Origin: Chitinolyticbacter albus | GTDB lineage: Bacteria; Pseudomonadota; Gammaproteobacteria; Burkholderiales; Chitinibacteraceae | Assembly: GCF_024437655.1 (NCBI RefSeq) | Contig: NZ_JANBVF010000038.1 | Span: forward strand, 1-57,226 | Direction of reading: 5' to 3' | DNA length: 57,226 bases | Shown: piece by piece, positions 17,869 through 28,123 of the stretch | Position numbering within the stretch: the first letter of the stretch is position 1 | Layout: each line of letters starts with the position of its first letter | Notes under the pieces: model-generated | Told to the model about the DNA's origin: nothing | Database searches by the model: none | What the model saw: only the letters and a program-made list of their open reading frames with translations | Program-made: the position numbers and the translations under genes

Positions 17869-18807
17869 CTATTGTTTTGCATATTTATCCAGGGTTTTTA
17901 GGATATCTTGTGAACTCTTGAGCTCATCAGATATGAAATCACCCCGATTAATCTCCGACTTACTCATTCCCGCCTCAAGCTGATCTTTTGCCTTCCTGCC
18001 CATATCCCTCATCTGCAGCATCACATCCTCGTCGACTGAAATATTATTATTGGCCTCGTTCAAAAAATCGAACAACGCATAGGCCAGTATCGTATTTTTC
18101 TCAACCAGCGCCCCATTTGCATAAACAAAACCAAGGGAACCTGCCGCCATGACATTCCCCTTGGCCAAGCTACGCCTAAACAAATTCACCGCCTCATGGC
18201 GACTCGCTTTTTCTTTAGTACTTAACAGATGACTGCCATACTTAAACAACCCAATAGGGTCTCCTTGATCGGCCGCCTTCCGAATCCAGTACAAAGATAG
18301 CTCCTCGTTTGCAGGAACCCCCTTCCCATTCAAGTACATTGCTGCCAAATTAATCTGCGACCGCGCATCACCCGCCTCAGCGGCTCTCTTATACAACGAA
18401 AAGGCCATGCCGACGTTTTTTTCCATCGCAATGCCTTTTTCATTCATCAAAGCCAACCCATACCACCCGCACGGAGCATTCCCTTCGCTTGCTTTTTTTA
18501 TCCAGTACAGGGCCTTTTCCGAGGATCGCCCCTGCCAGTCTGATTTCAAATTTAAGTTCCAGAGATCACAAGCAGCTTCCATGCTGCCGTTTCGTGTCGC
18601 CTTTTCATACCAGGAAACCGCCTGCTCCAAATTCACTCTTCGAAACATTGGATCCGAATACAAAACCCCTAATAAATACTGGGATTTTGCACCTCCCTCT
18701 TTTGCCTCAAGAAGCAGCTTTCTTTCAACCGAATCAAATTGATCCCGTGCAAAACCAACAACACTCAAACCCAAAAAAATCAGGGCTGAGGCAATTTTAA
18801 TTACCAT
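17869..18807 (-). CDS. Sel1-repeat (SLR) protein, low GC
   Basis: This 312-residue protein has an N-terminal signal peptide (IKIASALIFLGLSVVGFA), so it is probably periplasmic. Tandem Sel1 repeats follow: AKSQYLLGVLYSD with AVSWYEKA; GWYGLALMNEKGI with AFSLYKRAAEAGDARSQINLA; AMYLNGKGVPANEELSLYWIRKAADQGD. Sel1 repeats form helical scaffolds for protein contacts. The ATG at 18807 is chosen over an upstream in-frame TTG. The codon and base composition is clearly AT-richer than its neighbours, suggesting acquisition by transfer. It lies between the inverted-repeat element and the gatB terminator. The function is unknown. Confidence 0.82.
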   Translation of the reverse strand: MVIKIASALIFLGLSVVGFARDQFDSVERKLLLEAKEGGAKSQYLLGVLYSDPMFRRVNLEQAVSWYEKATRNGSMEAACDLWNLNLKSDWQGRSSEKALYWIKKASEGNAPCGWYGLALMNEKGIAMEKNVGMAFSLYKRAAEAGDARSQINLAAMYLNGKGVPANEELSLYWIRKAADQGDPIGLFKYGSHLLSTKEKASRHEAVNLFRRSLAKGNVMAAGSLGFVYANGALVEKNTILAYALFDFLNEANNNISVDEDVMLQMRDMGRKAKDQLEAGMSKSEINRGDFISDELKSSQDILKTLDKYAKQ

Positions 18808-18840
18808 GTATCTGGGTCTCAACTCTGGAATCTCACTATG

Positions 18841-18878
18841 TAAATAGTAAAGCGGCCTATCGGCCGCTTTACTATTTA
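18841..18878 (-). terminator. Terminator at the end of the gatCAB operon
   Basis: TAAATAGTAAAGCGGCC and its exact reverse complement are separated by TATC, giving a 17-bp perfect arm pair. The stem overlaps the gatB stop codon (18876-18878). It ends the gat operon and insulates the low-GC Sel1 gene downstream on the same strand. Confidence 0.85.
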
Positions 18879-20303
18879 CCCCACCTTTTTCTTCAACAAC
18901 TCCAGCGCCATCGCTGGATTCGCCTTACCGCCCGAGCCCTTCATCACTTGGCCGACCAGCGCGTTGAGTGCCTTTTCCTTGCCGGAACGGTATTCCTCGA
19001 TCGCCTTGGGGTTAGCTGCCAGCACCGCATCGACGATAGCCTCGATCGCGCCAGTGTCGGTTTCCTGCTTCAGACCATCTCTTTCAATGATCGCGTCGGC
19101 CGCCAGGCCTTCGTCCCACATCTTGCGGAGCACGTCCTTGGCGGTCTTGTTGTTGATGGTGCTGTCCATCACCCGCTTAATCAGCCCGGCCAACGCTTCG
19201 CTGGATACAGGGCTCGCGCTGATGTCCTTTTCCTCGCGGTTCAGCGTGGCGCTGATGTCGCCCATGATCCAGTTGCTGGCGAGCTTGGCATCGGCACCGG
19301 CGGCGACGGTGGCCTCGTAGTAGGCCGCCAGCGCCTTGGACGCCGTCAGCGTTACCGCGTCGTAGGCCGGAATGCCGTACACCCCTACAAAACGGGTCTG
19401 CATCGTCGCAGGCAACTCGGGCAGCGCGCTGCGCACCCGCTCTATCCAGTCCTCGCCGATCACCAGCGGCGGCAAATCGGGATCGGGGAAGTAGCGGTAA
19501 TCGTGCGCGTCTTCCTTGCTGCGCATTGCGCGCGTCTCGCCGGTATCCGGGTTGAACAGCACCGTGGCCTGCTGCACCTTGCCGCCATCCTCGATCAGCT
19601 CGATCTGGTAGCGCACCTCGGCGGCGATCGCCTGCTCGATGAACTTGAAGCTGTTGAGGTTCTTGATCTCGCGCCGGGTGCCAAATTCGGCTTGCCCCTG
19701 TGGGCGCACCGACACGTTCACGTCGCAGCGGAACGAGCCTTCCTGCATATTGCCGTCGCAAATGCCGATCCAGGTGACAAGGCTATACAGCGCCTTGGCA
19801 TACGCCACCGCCTCGGCGGCCGAGCGCATTTCCGGCTCGGACACGATTTCCAAGAGCGGGGTGCCGGCGCGATTCAGGTCGATGCCGGTGCCGTCATGCA
19901 GGCCTTCGTGCACCGACTTGCCCGCATCCTCTTCCAGGTGGGCACGGGTCAGGTTGATCACCTTGTCGACGCCGTCGACGTTGATGGTAATCGCGCCGCC
20001 CTCGACCACCGGCAGCTCGAACTGGCTGATCTGGTAGCCCTTGGGCAGATCCGGGTAGAAGTAATTCTTGCGGGCGAAAACCGAGCGGCGATTGACCTTG
20101 GCACCAATGGCGAGGCCGAACTGGATGGCCTTCTCGACCGCTGCCTTGTTCATCACCGGCAGCGCGCCAGGCAAGGCGATATCGACCACGGCGGTCTGCG
20201 TGTTGGGCTCGGCGCCGAAGGCGGTGCTGGCGCCAGAGAAGATCTTGGACTGGGTGGTGAGCTGGGTATGCACTTCCAGCCCGATGACAACTTCCCATTT
20301 CAT
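18876..20303 (-). CDS. gatB: Asp-tRNA(Asn)/Glu-tRNA(Gln) amidotransferase subunit B
   Basis: This 475-residue protein begins [20 protein letters not shown], the conserved GatB N-terminus, and contains the family motif [17 protein letters not shown]. The kinase-like core (about 1-290) activates misacylated Asp-tRNA(Asn) or Glu-tRNA(Gln) with ATP. The C-terminal YqeY-like helical and tail domains bind tRNA and end [11 protein letters not shown]. It needs ammonia from GatA and the GatC scaffold, both upstream in this operon. The GNAT gene intervenes, 12 bases ahead. Confidence 0.97.
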   Translation of the reverse strand: MKWEVVIGLEVHTQLTTQSKIFSGASTAFGAEPNTQTAVVDIALPGALPVMNKAAVEKAIQFGLAIGAKVNRRSVFARKNYFYPDLPKGYQISQFELPVVEGGAITINVDGVDKVINLTRAHLEEDAGKSVHEGLHDGTGIDLNRAGTPLLEIVSEPEMRSAAEAVAYAKALYSLVTWIGICDGNMQEGSFRCDVNVSVRPQGQAEFGTRREIKNLNSFKFIEQAIAAEVRYQIELIEDGGKVQQATVLFNPDTGETRAMRSKEDAHDYRYFPDPDLPPLVIGEDWIERVRSALPELPATMQTRFVGVYGIPAYDAVTLTASKALAAYYEATVAAGADAKLASNWIMGDISATLNREEKDISASPVSSEALAGLIKRVMDSTINNKTAKDVLRKMWDEGLAADAIIERDGLKQETDTGAIEAIVDAVLAANPKAIEEYRSGKEKALNALVGQVMKGSGGKANPAMALELLKKKVG

Positions 20304-20315
20304 GGTGTGGGTTCT

Positions 20316-21071
20316 CTATGTTCGCTCGCCGCAGCGGGGCTGTCGGCGATACCAATGCTGATATTGTTCGGTGAAGCCAAAGCGCGCATACAACGCGCGA
20401 GCCGCGGCATTGGCCGCGACCACCTGCAACAGGCCGCGTGCTGCGCCGGCGTCGCGCCCCCAGGCCAGCAGGCGCGCTACCACGCGCGCGGCACGGCCGC
20501 GGCGGCGGGCGGCAGGATGAGTGTAGATGTCGAACAACAGCACGCTATCCCATTGCCGCACGGCAAAGCCGCACGCCACCGGCTCGCCCGCTTCATGCAG
20601 CACGGCGAACGCGGTCGGCGCCGCGTAACGCGCGAGCAATTGCGTGGCCGTGGCCCCTTGCGCCGGATCCAGGCCGCTGATGCGCACGAAGGCATCGAAC
20701 CAGCCATCGTGCGGGGTATCCGCCAGCGTCACTGCCGGGTCAAGATCGAGCGCCAGCGTGGCCAGATCCGTCGTCTGTACGCTGGTCGGGTCGACGATCT
20801 CATAGCCACGCTCGGCAAGCCGGGTATCGAGCACGCGCGCCTGCTCGGTCAGCTTGAAAATGCACGGCAGGCCAGCCTGACCATAACGCGCTTCGACATA
20901 GGCGATCTTGGCCTCGTCCGGCTGCTCAGCCGGATAGAGCGGAATCACCGAGTTCGCGCGCTTGGTATAGCCATTGGCAAAGCGCATGACCCAGCCGTCG
21001 ACGAGCTCGCTCGCCAGCGCCGGCCAGGCGCTAAGCGCCAGTGCTTCCAGTTGCGCGATTTCGGCCAGCAT
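20316..21071 (-). CDS. GNAT-family N-acetyltransferase
   Basis: This 251-residue protein has a GNAT fold in its C-terminal half: LLFDIYTHPAARRRGRAARV (about 185-205) is the acetyl-CoA-binding motif A, and NAAARALYARFGFTEQYQHWYR (about 220-242) is motif B. The N-terminal half (WPALASELVDGWVMRFANGYTKRANSV) is typical of a GNAT subgroup with an extra N-terminal lobe. Its ATG overlaps the gatA stop (TGATG), so translation is coupled. The acceptor is unknown; its position inside the gat operon is conserved-looking but unexplained. Confidence 0.88.
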   Translation of the reverse strand: MLAEIAQLEALALSAWPALASELVDGWVMRFANGYTKRANSVIPLYPAEQPDEAKIAYVEARYGQAGLPCIFKLTEQARVLDTRLAERGYEIVDPTSVQTTDLATLALDLDPAVTLADTPHDGWFDAFVRISGLDPAQGATATQLLARYAAPTAFAVLHEAGEPVACGFAVRQWDSVLLFDIYTHPAARRRGRAARVVARLLAWGRDAGAARGLLQVVAANAAARALYARFGFTEQYQHWYRRQPRCGERT

Positions 21072-22522
21072 CACAGCTCCGGCGTGCGCGTATGCCAGTC
21101 GGTCGCCAGCTGGAACTGATGCGCCGCGTTCAAGAGGCGCGCCTCGCTGAAATAGTTGCCGATCAGCTGCAGGCCGACCGGACGACCGGTACTGCCGAAG
21201 CCCACCGGCACGCTCATCGCCGGCAAACCGGCGAGGTTGACGCCCAGCGTGTAAATGTCGGCGAGGTACATCGCGACCGGATCGTCGCTCTTCTCGCCCA
21301 GGTTCCACGCCGTGGTCGGCGCCACCGGGCCTGCAATCACGTCGCATTGCTCAAAAGCGGCCTGGAAATCGTTGGCGATCAGGCGACGGATCTTCTGCGC
21401 CTGCAGGTAGTAGGCGTCGTAATAACCGTGCGACAGCACATAGGTGCCGGTCAGGATGCGACGCTTCACTTCCCAGCCGAAGCCCTCGGCACGGCTCTGT
21501 TCATACATGCCGTTCAGCCCCTCGAACTGGGCAGCACGATGGCCATAGCGCACGCCGTCGAAGCGGCTGAGGTTGGAGGACGCCTCGGCCGGCGCGATTA
21601 CGTAGTAGGACGGGATCGCCAGCTTGGTATTAGGCAGGCTGATCTCGACCACGGTCGCGCCAAGCTTCTTGTACTCGCCAATCGCCGCATCGATCGCCGC
21701 AGCGACATCCTGCGCCAGGCCTTCGGCGAAGTATTCCTTGGGCAGGCCAATGCGCAGGCCAGCCAGCGGCCGATCGAGATCACGAGCGTAGTCCTCGCGC
21801 TCGCGAGCGAGGCTCGTCGCGTCGCGCGCATCAAAGCCCGCCATCACGTTCAGCAGCAGCGCGCAATCCTCGGCGCTCTTGCCCATCGGGCCGCCCTGAT
21901 CGAGCGAGCTGGCGTAGGCGATCATGCCAAAGCGCGATACCACGCCATAGGTCGGCTTGATGCCGGTGATGCCGCAGAAGCTTGCCGGCTGGCGGATCGA
22001 GCCGCCGGTGTCGGTGCCGGTGGCTATCGGTGCCAGCCGCGCCGCGACAGCAGTGGCCGAGCCGCCCGAGCTGCCGCCAGGTACCGCAGCGCCATCCCAT
22101 GGGTTCTTCACCGCGCCGAAATAGCTGTTCTCGTTGGACGAGCCCATGGCGAACTCGTCCATATTGGTGCGGCCGAGCGTGACAAGGCCGGCGGCGCGGC
22201 ACTGTTCGATCACGTGCGCCGAGTAGGGCGAAACGAAGTTGCCGAGCATCTTCGAGCCGCAGGTGGTACGCCAGCCTTCTTGGCAGAAGATGTCCTTGTG
22301 CGCGACCGGAATGCCGGCGAGCGGCCCGACCGGGCCGTTGGCGCGCGCCTGGTCCGCCGCCAGCGCTTCGGCCAGCGTCTTCTGCTTGTCGAGCGTGATA
22401 AAGGCATTGAGCGCCCCGTTGTACTGCTCGGCACGGTTAAGGAACTCGGTGGCGAGTTCGACGGCGGAGATTTGCTTGGCCGCGAGCGCTGCGGCCAGTT
22501 GCTTGAGCGAGGATTCGATCAT
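21071..22522 (-). CDS. gatA: Asp-tRNA(Asn)/Glu-tRNA(Gln) amidotransferase subunit A
   Basis: This 483-residue amidase-signature enzyme releases ammonia from glutamine for GatB. The catalytic triad can be placed: Lys76 in PVAHKDIF, cis-Ser151 in [11 protein letters not shown], and nucleophile Ser175 in [17 protein letters not shown]. Length and motifs fit the family. It starts nine bases after the gmhA stop and overlaps the GNAT gene by one base at its end. Confidence 0.97.
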   Translation of the reverse strand: MIESSLKQLAAALAAKQISAVELATEFLNRAEQYNGALNAFITLDKQKTLAEALAADQARANGPVGPLAGIPVAHKDIFCQEGWRTTCGSKMLGNFVSPYSAHVIEQCRAAGLVTLGRTNMDEFAMGSSNENSYFGAVKNPWDGAAVPGGSSGGSATAVAARLAPIATGTDTGGSIRQPASFCGITGIKPTYGVVSRFGMIAYASSLDQGGPMGKSAEDCALLLNVMAGFDARDATSLAREREDYARDLDRPLAGLRIGLPKEYFAEGLAQDVAAAIDAAIGEYKKLGATVVEISLPNTKLAIPSYYVIAPAEASSNLSRFDGVRYGHRAAQFEGLNGMYEQSRAEGFGWEVKRRILTGTYVLSHGYYDAYYLQAQKIRRLIANDFQAAFEQCDVIAGPVAPTTAWNLGEKSDDPVAMYLADIYTLGVNLAGLPAMSVPVGFGSTGRPVGLQLIGNYFSEARLLNAAHQFQLATDWHTRTPEL

Positions 22523-22530
22523 ATGTGGGT

Positions 22531-23121
22531 TCAGTTGGCGGGCACGAAGTCCATGCCGCGTTCGACGAGGTCGATCAGCGTGTGGATGACCTTGATATGG
22601 ATTTCCTGGATACGGTCGGCGTAGCCGAAGTGCGGCACGATGATCTCGACGTCGGCAGCGCCCTTGAGCTTGCCGCCGTCCTTGCCCATCAGCAGGATCA
22701 CCTGCAGGCCACGGGCACGCGCCTCTTCGACCGCACGGATCACGTTGGCCGAATTGCCGCTGGTGGTGATGCCGAGCAGCACGTCGCCCGGTCGGCCAAA
22801 TGCCGCCACTTGGCGCGCAAAGATCTCGGCAAAGCCGTAGTCGTTACCCACGCAGGTGATATGGGTCGGATCGGACACCGCCATCGCCGCCAGCGCCGGG
22901 CGATCGCCCCGGTAGCGCCCGGAGAGCTCCTCGGCAAAGTGCATGGCATCGCAATGCGAGCCGCCGTTGCCGCAGGAAATCACCTTGCCGCCGTTCTGGA
23001 ACGAGTGCACCAACACCTTGGCCGCGGCATCGATGGCGGCAAAGAAACCATCGTCGGCGCGTACGCGCTCCAACAGCTCCGCGGCTTCGTCGAAATGGGC
23101 ACGCACATTGGATAGGCTCAT
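22531..23121 (-). CDS. gmhA: Phosphoheptose isomerase (sedoheptulose 7-phosphate isomerase)
   Basis: This 196-residue SIS-fold protein matches GmhA closely through [18 protein letters not shown] (about 49-66), [29 protein letters not shown] (about 115-131) and the C-terminal [18 protein letters not shown]. It converts sedoheptulose 7-phosphate to D-glycero-D-manno-heptose 7-phosphate for LPS core heptose. The GSHCDAMHF and EIHIKVIH segments carry the active-site His and Glu residues. Its ATG overlaps the gatC stop (TAATG). Its location between gatC and gatA is unusual. Confidence 0.95.
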   Translation of the reverse strand: MSLSNVRAHFDEAAELLERVRADDGFFAAIDAAAKVLVHSFQNGGKVISCGNGGSHCDAMHFAEELSGRYRGDRPALAAMAVSDPTHITCVGNDYGFAEIFARQVAAFGRPGDVLLGITTSGNSANVIRAVEEARARGLQVILLMGKDGGKLKGAADVEIIVPHFGYADRIQEIHIKVIHTLIDLVERGMDFVPAN

Positions 23122-23408
23122 TATTCGATCACCCTGGGCACGAGATAGAGGCCGTTCTCGACGGCGGGCGCCACGGCCTGGAAGGCGTCACGGCGGTCGG
23201 CGGCGGTCACCGCGTCGTCGCGCAGCCGCAGCTGCATGTCCTGCGCATGCGACATCGGCGCGATACCGGTAGTATCGACTGCGCGCATTTCGTCGATCAG
23301 CGTGAGGATGCGATTGAGCTGGGTTTGCGAAGCGGCGAGCTCGTCGTCGGTGACGGCGATCCGGGCCAAGCGGGCGATGCGTTTGACATCGTCGAGGGAT
23401 AGCGACAT
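23121..23408 (-). CDS. gatC: Asp-tRNA(Asn)/Glu-tRNA(Gln) amidotransferase subunit C
   Basis: This 95-residue protein has the typical GatC pattern: [20 protein letters not shown] at the start, [19 protein letters not shown] in the middle, and a C-terminal LRDDAVT...[22 protein letters not shown]. GatC wraps around GatA and stabilises the GatAB complex. The ATG at 23408 gives the conserved N-terminus; the open frame continues upstream without family similarity. It is the first gene of the operon, divergent from mreB across 248 bases. Confidence 0.95.
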   Translation of the reverse strand: MSLSLDDVKRIARLARIAVTDDELAASQTQLNRILTLIDEMRAVDTTGIAPMSHAQDMQLRLRDDAVTAADRRDAFQAVAPAVENGLYLVPRVIE

Positions 23409-23599
23409 GGGTGGTTCATTCCTTTCGCATCCGGGCCAAAAAAGCACGCCATGCGGTGCAACAAAGCGGCCCGATTTCTGGCGCCTTAGGGTATCATACC
23501 GGGCTTGATTCGCCCAAACCGGGCGAAGGGCCCCGACAAGGCCCCGCGTGGCGTCGTTCATGAAAGACAGCCCGGGGTCGGCACGGAGTCCTAGAATAA

Positions 23600-24703
<1,104 letters not shown>

Positions 24704-24724
24704 TTCGTTCCGGCTTGCGCCTAG

Positions 24725-24746
24725 GAGGCGGGGTCATCCCCGCCTC
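24725..24746 (+). terminator. Hairpin between mreB and mreC (possible attenuator)
   Basis: GAGGCGGGG-TCAT-CCCCGCCTC is a perfect 9-bp stem with a tetraloop, followed by GATTGTTT. It lies 21 bases after the mreB stop and 28 before mreC. The short imperfect T tract suggests partial termination, which would lower mreCD-mrdA-rodA expression relative to mreB. Confidence 0.6.
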
Positions 24747-24774
24747 GATTGTTTGATTCGCCGCACGGTTACAC

Positions 24775-25650
24775 ATGCAAGCGACCCAACCCGCCTTTTT
24801 CAAGCAAGGCCCCAAGCCGCTGACGCGGCTTTTGATCTTTTCCACGCTATCGATCGCGCTGATGGTCGGGGACGCCCAGTTGCAGATGCTGGGGCGCGTG
24901 CGCGAACAGGTCGCCATCGTGCTCTATCCGCTGCAATGGCTCGCGACCACGCCGTTCGCCGCGCTGCACTCCACCCGTGACTTCCTCACCGTGCAGACCG
25001 ATCTGATTGCCGAAAACCGCAAGCTCAATGACCAGTTGCTGGCCGCCCAGGCCAAGGCGCTGCGCATGGATGGGCTGGCCGCGGAAAACGCGCAGTTGCG
25101 CGCACTCGACTACCGGCGCACCAAGGCGCCTTCGCAACTGGCCGAAATCCTCTACAGCGGTCGTGATCCGTTTTCGGCCAAGCTCATCGTCGATCGCGGC
25201 GACAACCAGGGCGTGCAAGCCGGTCAGATCGCCATCGATACCCAGGGGGTCGTCGGTCAGGTGGTGCGCACCCAGGCCATGACGTCCGAAATCCGCCTGA
25301 TCACCGACCGCAACCATATGGTGCCGGTGATGACGCAACGCAGCCAGGTGCGCACGGTGATCTACGGCCGTGGCGCCGGCCAGTTGCTGGAAGTGCGCTA
25401 TTTGGCGCCCAACGCCGACATCAAACCGGGCGATCTGCTGGTCACCTCGGGCCTGGACGGCACCTACCCTTCCGGTCTGCCGGTGGCCGTGGTCGTCAGC
25501 GTCGAGCGCGTGGCCGGCGCATCGTTCCCGCGCATTCTGTGCCGCCCCGCCGCAGGCATCGATACCCACCGCTTCCTGCTGATTCTCGATCCACCGCCCG
25601 CTGGCCCCGCCTACCCGGCACCGGCGGCCGCCAACGCGAGTGCGTCCTGA
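24775..25650 (+). CDS. mreC: Rod shape-determining protein MreC
   Basis: This 291-residue bitopic protein has one N-terminal membrane helix (about 20-40), a periplasmic coiled coil (about 70-105, LIAENRKLNDQLLAAQAKAL) and two beta-rich domains. The MreC family stretch YSGRDPFSAKLIVDRGDNQGV is around residues 123-143 and GDLLVTSGLDGTYPSGLPV around residue 220. It links cytoplasmic MreB to the PBP2-RodA wall synthase. The C-terminal tail is Pro/Ala-rich. Its TGA overlaps the mreD ATG. Confidence 0.95.
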   Translation: MQATQPAFFKQGPKPLTRLLIFSTLSIALMVGDAQLQMLGRVREQVAIVLYPLQWLATTPFAALHSTRDFLTVQTDLIAENRKLNDQLLAAQAKALRMDGLAAENAQLRALDYRRTKAPSQLAEILYSGRDPFSAKLIVDRGDNQGVQAGQIAIDTQGVVGQVVRTQAMTSEIRLITDRNHMVPVMTQRSQVRTVIYGRGAGQLLEVRYLAPNADIKPGDLLVTSGLDGTYPSGLPVAVVVSVERVAGASFPRILCRPAAGIDTHRFLLILDPPPAGPAYPAPAAANASAS

Positions 25651-26156
25651 TGCCGGTCACCAGTCATCTGCTGCGCCCGGTGCGCCCCAGCCTGATCATC
25701 CTGACGCTGATCTGTGCCCTGCTGTTCAACCTGCTGCCGTGGCAGCTGATCGGCAACCATTTCGCGCCTGATTTCGTTGCATTGATGCTGCTCTACTGGA
25801 CGCTGAACCAGCCGCGTCGCGTCGGCGTCGGCTGGGCCTTCGTGCTCGGCGTGTGCATGGACGTGGCCGACGGCAACTTGCTGGGGCAGCATGCGCTGGC
25901 GTACTCGGTCATCACCTATCTCGTGCTGTCGCGGCAACGCCAGCTCAACATCTTTCCCTATTGGCAGCAGGCCACGGCCGTGCTGGGACTGATGGTGTTC
26001 GCCCAGCTGCTGATGGCGGCGGTACGGTTGATCGCCGGCGCCGATCTGCCCGCGATCAGCTATTTTCTGGGCCCGCTCTTGACCGCCTTCCTCTGGGTGC
26101 CCGTATCCAACCTGCTGCTGGCCTACCAGCGCAAGCCGGTCAGCGAATCGTTATGA
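25650..26156 (+). CDS. mreD: Rod shape-determining protein MreD
   Basis: This 168-residue integral membrane protein has about five hydrophobic helices. Family features are FAPDFVALMLLYWTLNQPRR (about 34-53) and GWAFVLGVCMDVADGNLLGQHALAY (about 57-81), which includes the conserved Asp and G-x-H turn. It works with MreC in the elongasome. The start overlaps the mreC stop by one base (TGATG) and its stop overlaps the mrdA start, so the three genes are translationally coupled. Confidence 0.94.
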   Translation: MPVTSHLLRPVRPSLIILTLICALLFNLLPWQLIGNHFAPDFVALMLLYWTLNQPRRVGVGWAFVLGVCMDVADGNLLGQHALAYSVITYLVLSRQRQLNIFPYWQQATAVLGLMVFAQLLMAAVRLIAGADLPAISYFLGPLLTAFLWVPVSNLLLAYQRKPVSESL

Positions 26157-28123
26157 GGCCGATCAAACGGCGCCCGATGTTCGGCGTCCCTGCGCGTGGC
26201 AAGACCCGCCGCGCCAGCGGCAAGCTATTGAAGAACGATCGGACCGAGCGCAGCAGTTACGAGCTGCGCTTCGCCGCAGCGGTCCTGTTCGTGTTGGCGC
26301 TGTTCGGCGTCCTGCTGGTGCGCTTTTTCTGGCTGCAGGTGGTGCAGCACGATCGCTATATGACGCTGGCCGAGGCCAACCGCATTTCGCTGGTGCCGGT
26401 GGCTCCGTCGCGTGGCGTGATCCGCGATCGCAACGGCGTGATCCTGGCGCACAACTATTCGGCCTACACGCTGGAAATCGCACCGGCGCGCATCGCCGAC
26501 CTCGATGCCACGATTGCGGCACTCAAGGGCATCATCGACATCACGCCGCGCGACAAGCGCCGTTTCAACAAGCTGCAGGAAGAGAGCAAGGATTTCGAGT
26601 CCTTGCCGATCAAGACCCGGCTCACCGACGAGGAAGTGGCGCGCTTCGCGGCGCAGAGCTATCGCTTTCCCGGCATCGAGATCAAGGCGCGGCTGTTCCG
26701 CCACTACCCGCAGGGCGAAATCGGCTCGCATCTGATCGGCTATATCGGCCGCATCAATGATCGTGACCTCGTCGAGCTCGACGAGGCTGGCGTGCGCGCC
26801 AACTATCGCGGCACCGAGCACATCGGCAAGGTCGGCATCGAAGCGAGCTACGAGAACGACCTGCACGGCGTCACCGGCTTCGAGCAGGTGGAAATCGATT
26901 CGGGCGGGCGCGCCGTGCGCACCCTCAGGCGTAATCCACCCAAGTCCGGCCAGGATCTGCAATTGTCAGTCGATATCGGCCTGCAGAAGGTGGTCGAGCA
27001 GTTGTTCGGCGATCGTCGCGGCTCCTTGGTTGCCATCGACCCCACCACCGGTGGCGTGCTGGCGCTGGTGTCCAAGCCTACGTTCGATCCCAATCTGTTC
27101 GTCGACGGTATCGATCCGCAGAGCTGGACTGCGCTCAACGAATCGCCCGATCACCCGCTGCTCAACCGCGCGTTGCGCGGCGAATACCCGCCCGGCTCCA
27201 CGTTCAAGCCCTTTATGGCGATGGCGGCGCTGGAAGGCGATTTTCCGCTGGTGCACCAGACCATCGCCGACCCCGGCTACTACCTGTTCGGCGGCGTGCG
27301 CTTTCGCGACTCCAAGGCGGGCGGCTACGGCAGCATGAACTTCGACCGCTCGCTCGTCGTCTCGAGTGACACCTACTTCTACCAGCTCGGCGTGCAGATG
27401 GGCATCGACTACATCGCCAGCTTCATGTCGACGCTGGATCTGGGCAGCCGCACCGGCATCGATCTGCCGGGCGAGCGCCCGGGCGTGCTGCCGAGTCCCG
27501 AGTGGAAGAAACAGCGTTTTAGCAAACCGGCGCAGCAGAAATGGTATCCGGGCGAAACGGTGTCGATCGGCATCGGCCAGGGCTACAACAGCTACACCCC
27601 GTTGCAGATGGCGCACGCCACCGCGACGCTTGCCAACTTCGGCGTGGCCTACAAGCCACACGTGGTCGCCAGCCTCGTCGATCCGGTCAGCAATATGCGC
27701 GTGCCGATCGAACCCAAGCCATCACGGGTGCTGCCGTGGAAACGCGAGCACGTCGAGCGGGTCATCCGTGGCATGGTGGGGGTACAGACCGAAGGCACCG
27801 GCGCCAGCGTATTTCGCGGTGCCACCTACACTTCGGCCGGCAAGACCGGCACCGCGCAGGTGTTCTCGCTCAAGGGCGCCAAGTACAACGCACGGGCGAT
27901 CGATGAGCGCCTGCGCGATCACTCCTGGTTCATCGTGTTCGCGCCGGCCGAGCAGCCCAAGATCGCGCTCGCCGTCATCGTCGAGAATGCCGGTTTCGGC
28001 TCGCAAGCGGCTGCGCCCATGGCGCGCAAGGTGCTCGACTACTACCTGACCGGCAAACTGCCGGAAGAGCCGGCGCCGGCCGCGGCATCCAGCACCCCGC
28101 AACCGGCCGGAGAATCGCCATGA
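26153..28123 (+). CDS. mrdA: Penicillin-binding protein 2 (peptidoglycan transpeptidase)
   Basis: This 656-residue class B PBP has a short cytoplasmic tail, a membrane helix (about 40-62), a pedestal domain (about 70-250) and a transpeptidase domain. Active-site motifs are all present: SxxK as S349-T-F-K352, SxD as S404-S-D406, and KTGT at 564-567. It cross-links lateral-wall peptidoglycan together with RodA. The ATG at 26153 overlaps the mreD stop (ATGA). The C-terminal tail after residue 630 is Ala/Pro-rich. Confidence 0.96.
   Translation: MRPIKRRPMFGVPARGKTRRASGKLLKNDRTERSSYELRFAAAVLFVLALFGVLLVRFFWLQVVQHDRYMTLAEANRISLVPVAPSRGVIRDRNGVILAHNYSAYTLEIAPARIADLDATIAALKGIIDITPRDKRRFNKLQEESKDFESLPIKTRLTDEEVARFAAQSYRFPGIEIKARLFRHYPQGEIGSHLIGYIGRINDRDLVELDEAGVRANYRGTEHIGKVGIEASYENDLHGVTGFEQVEIDSGGRAVRTLRRNPPKSGQDLQLSVDIGLQKVVEQLFGDRRGSLVAIDPTTGGVLALVSKPTFDPNLFVDGIDPQSWTALNESPDHPLLNRALRGEYPPGSTFKPFMAMAALEGDFPLVHQTIADPGYYLFGGVRFRDSKAGGYGSMNFDRSLVVSSDTYFYQLGVQMGIDYIASFMSTLDLGSRTGIDLPGERPGVLPSPEWKKQRFSKPAQQKWYPGETVSIGIGQGYNSYTPLQMAHATATLANFGVAYKPHVVASLVDPVSNMRVPIEPKPSRVLPWKREHVERVIRGMVGVQTEGTGASVFRGATYTSAGKTGTAQVFSLKGAKYNARAIDERLRDHSWFIVFAPAEQPKIALAVIVENAGFGSQAAAPMARKVLDYYLTGKLPEEPAPAAASSTPQPAGESP

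Noticed and set aside
18948-21119. A 723-codon plus-strand open frame opposite gatB and the GNAT gene
   Set aside because: It spans two well-identified genes on the other strand, has no recognisable domain and no good ribosome site.
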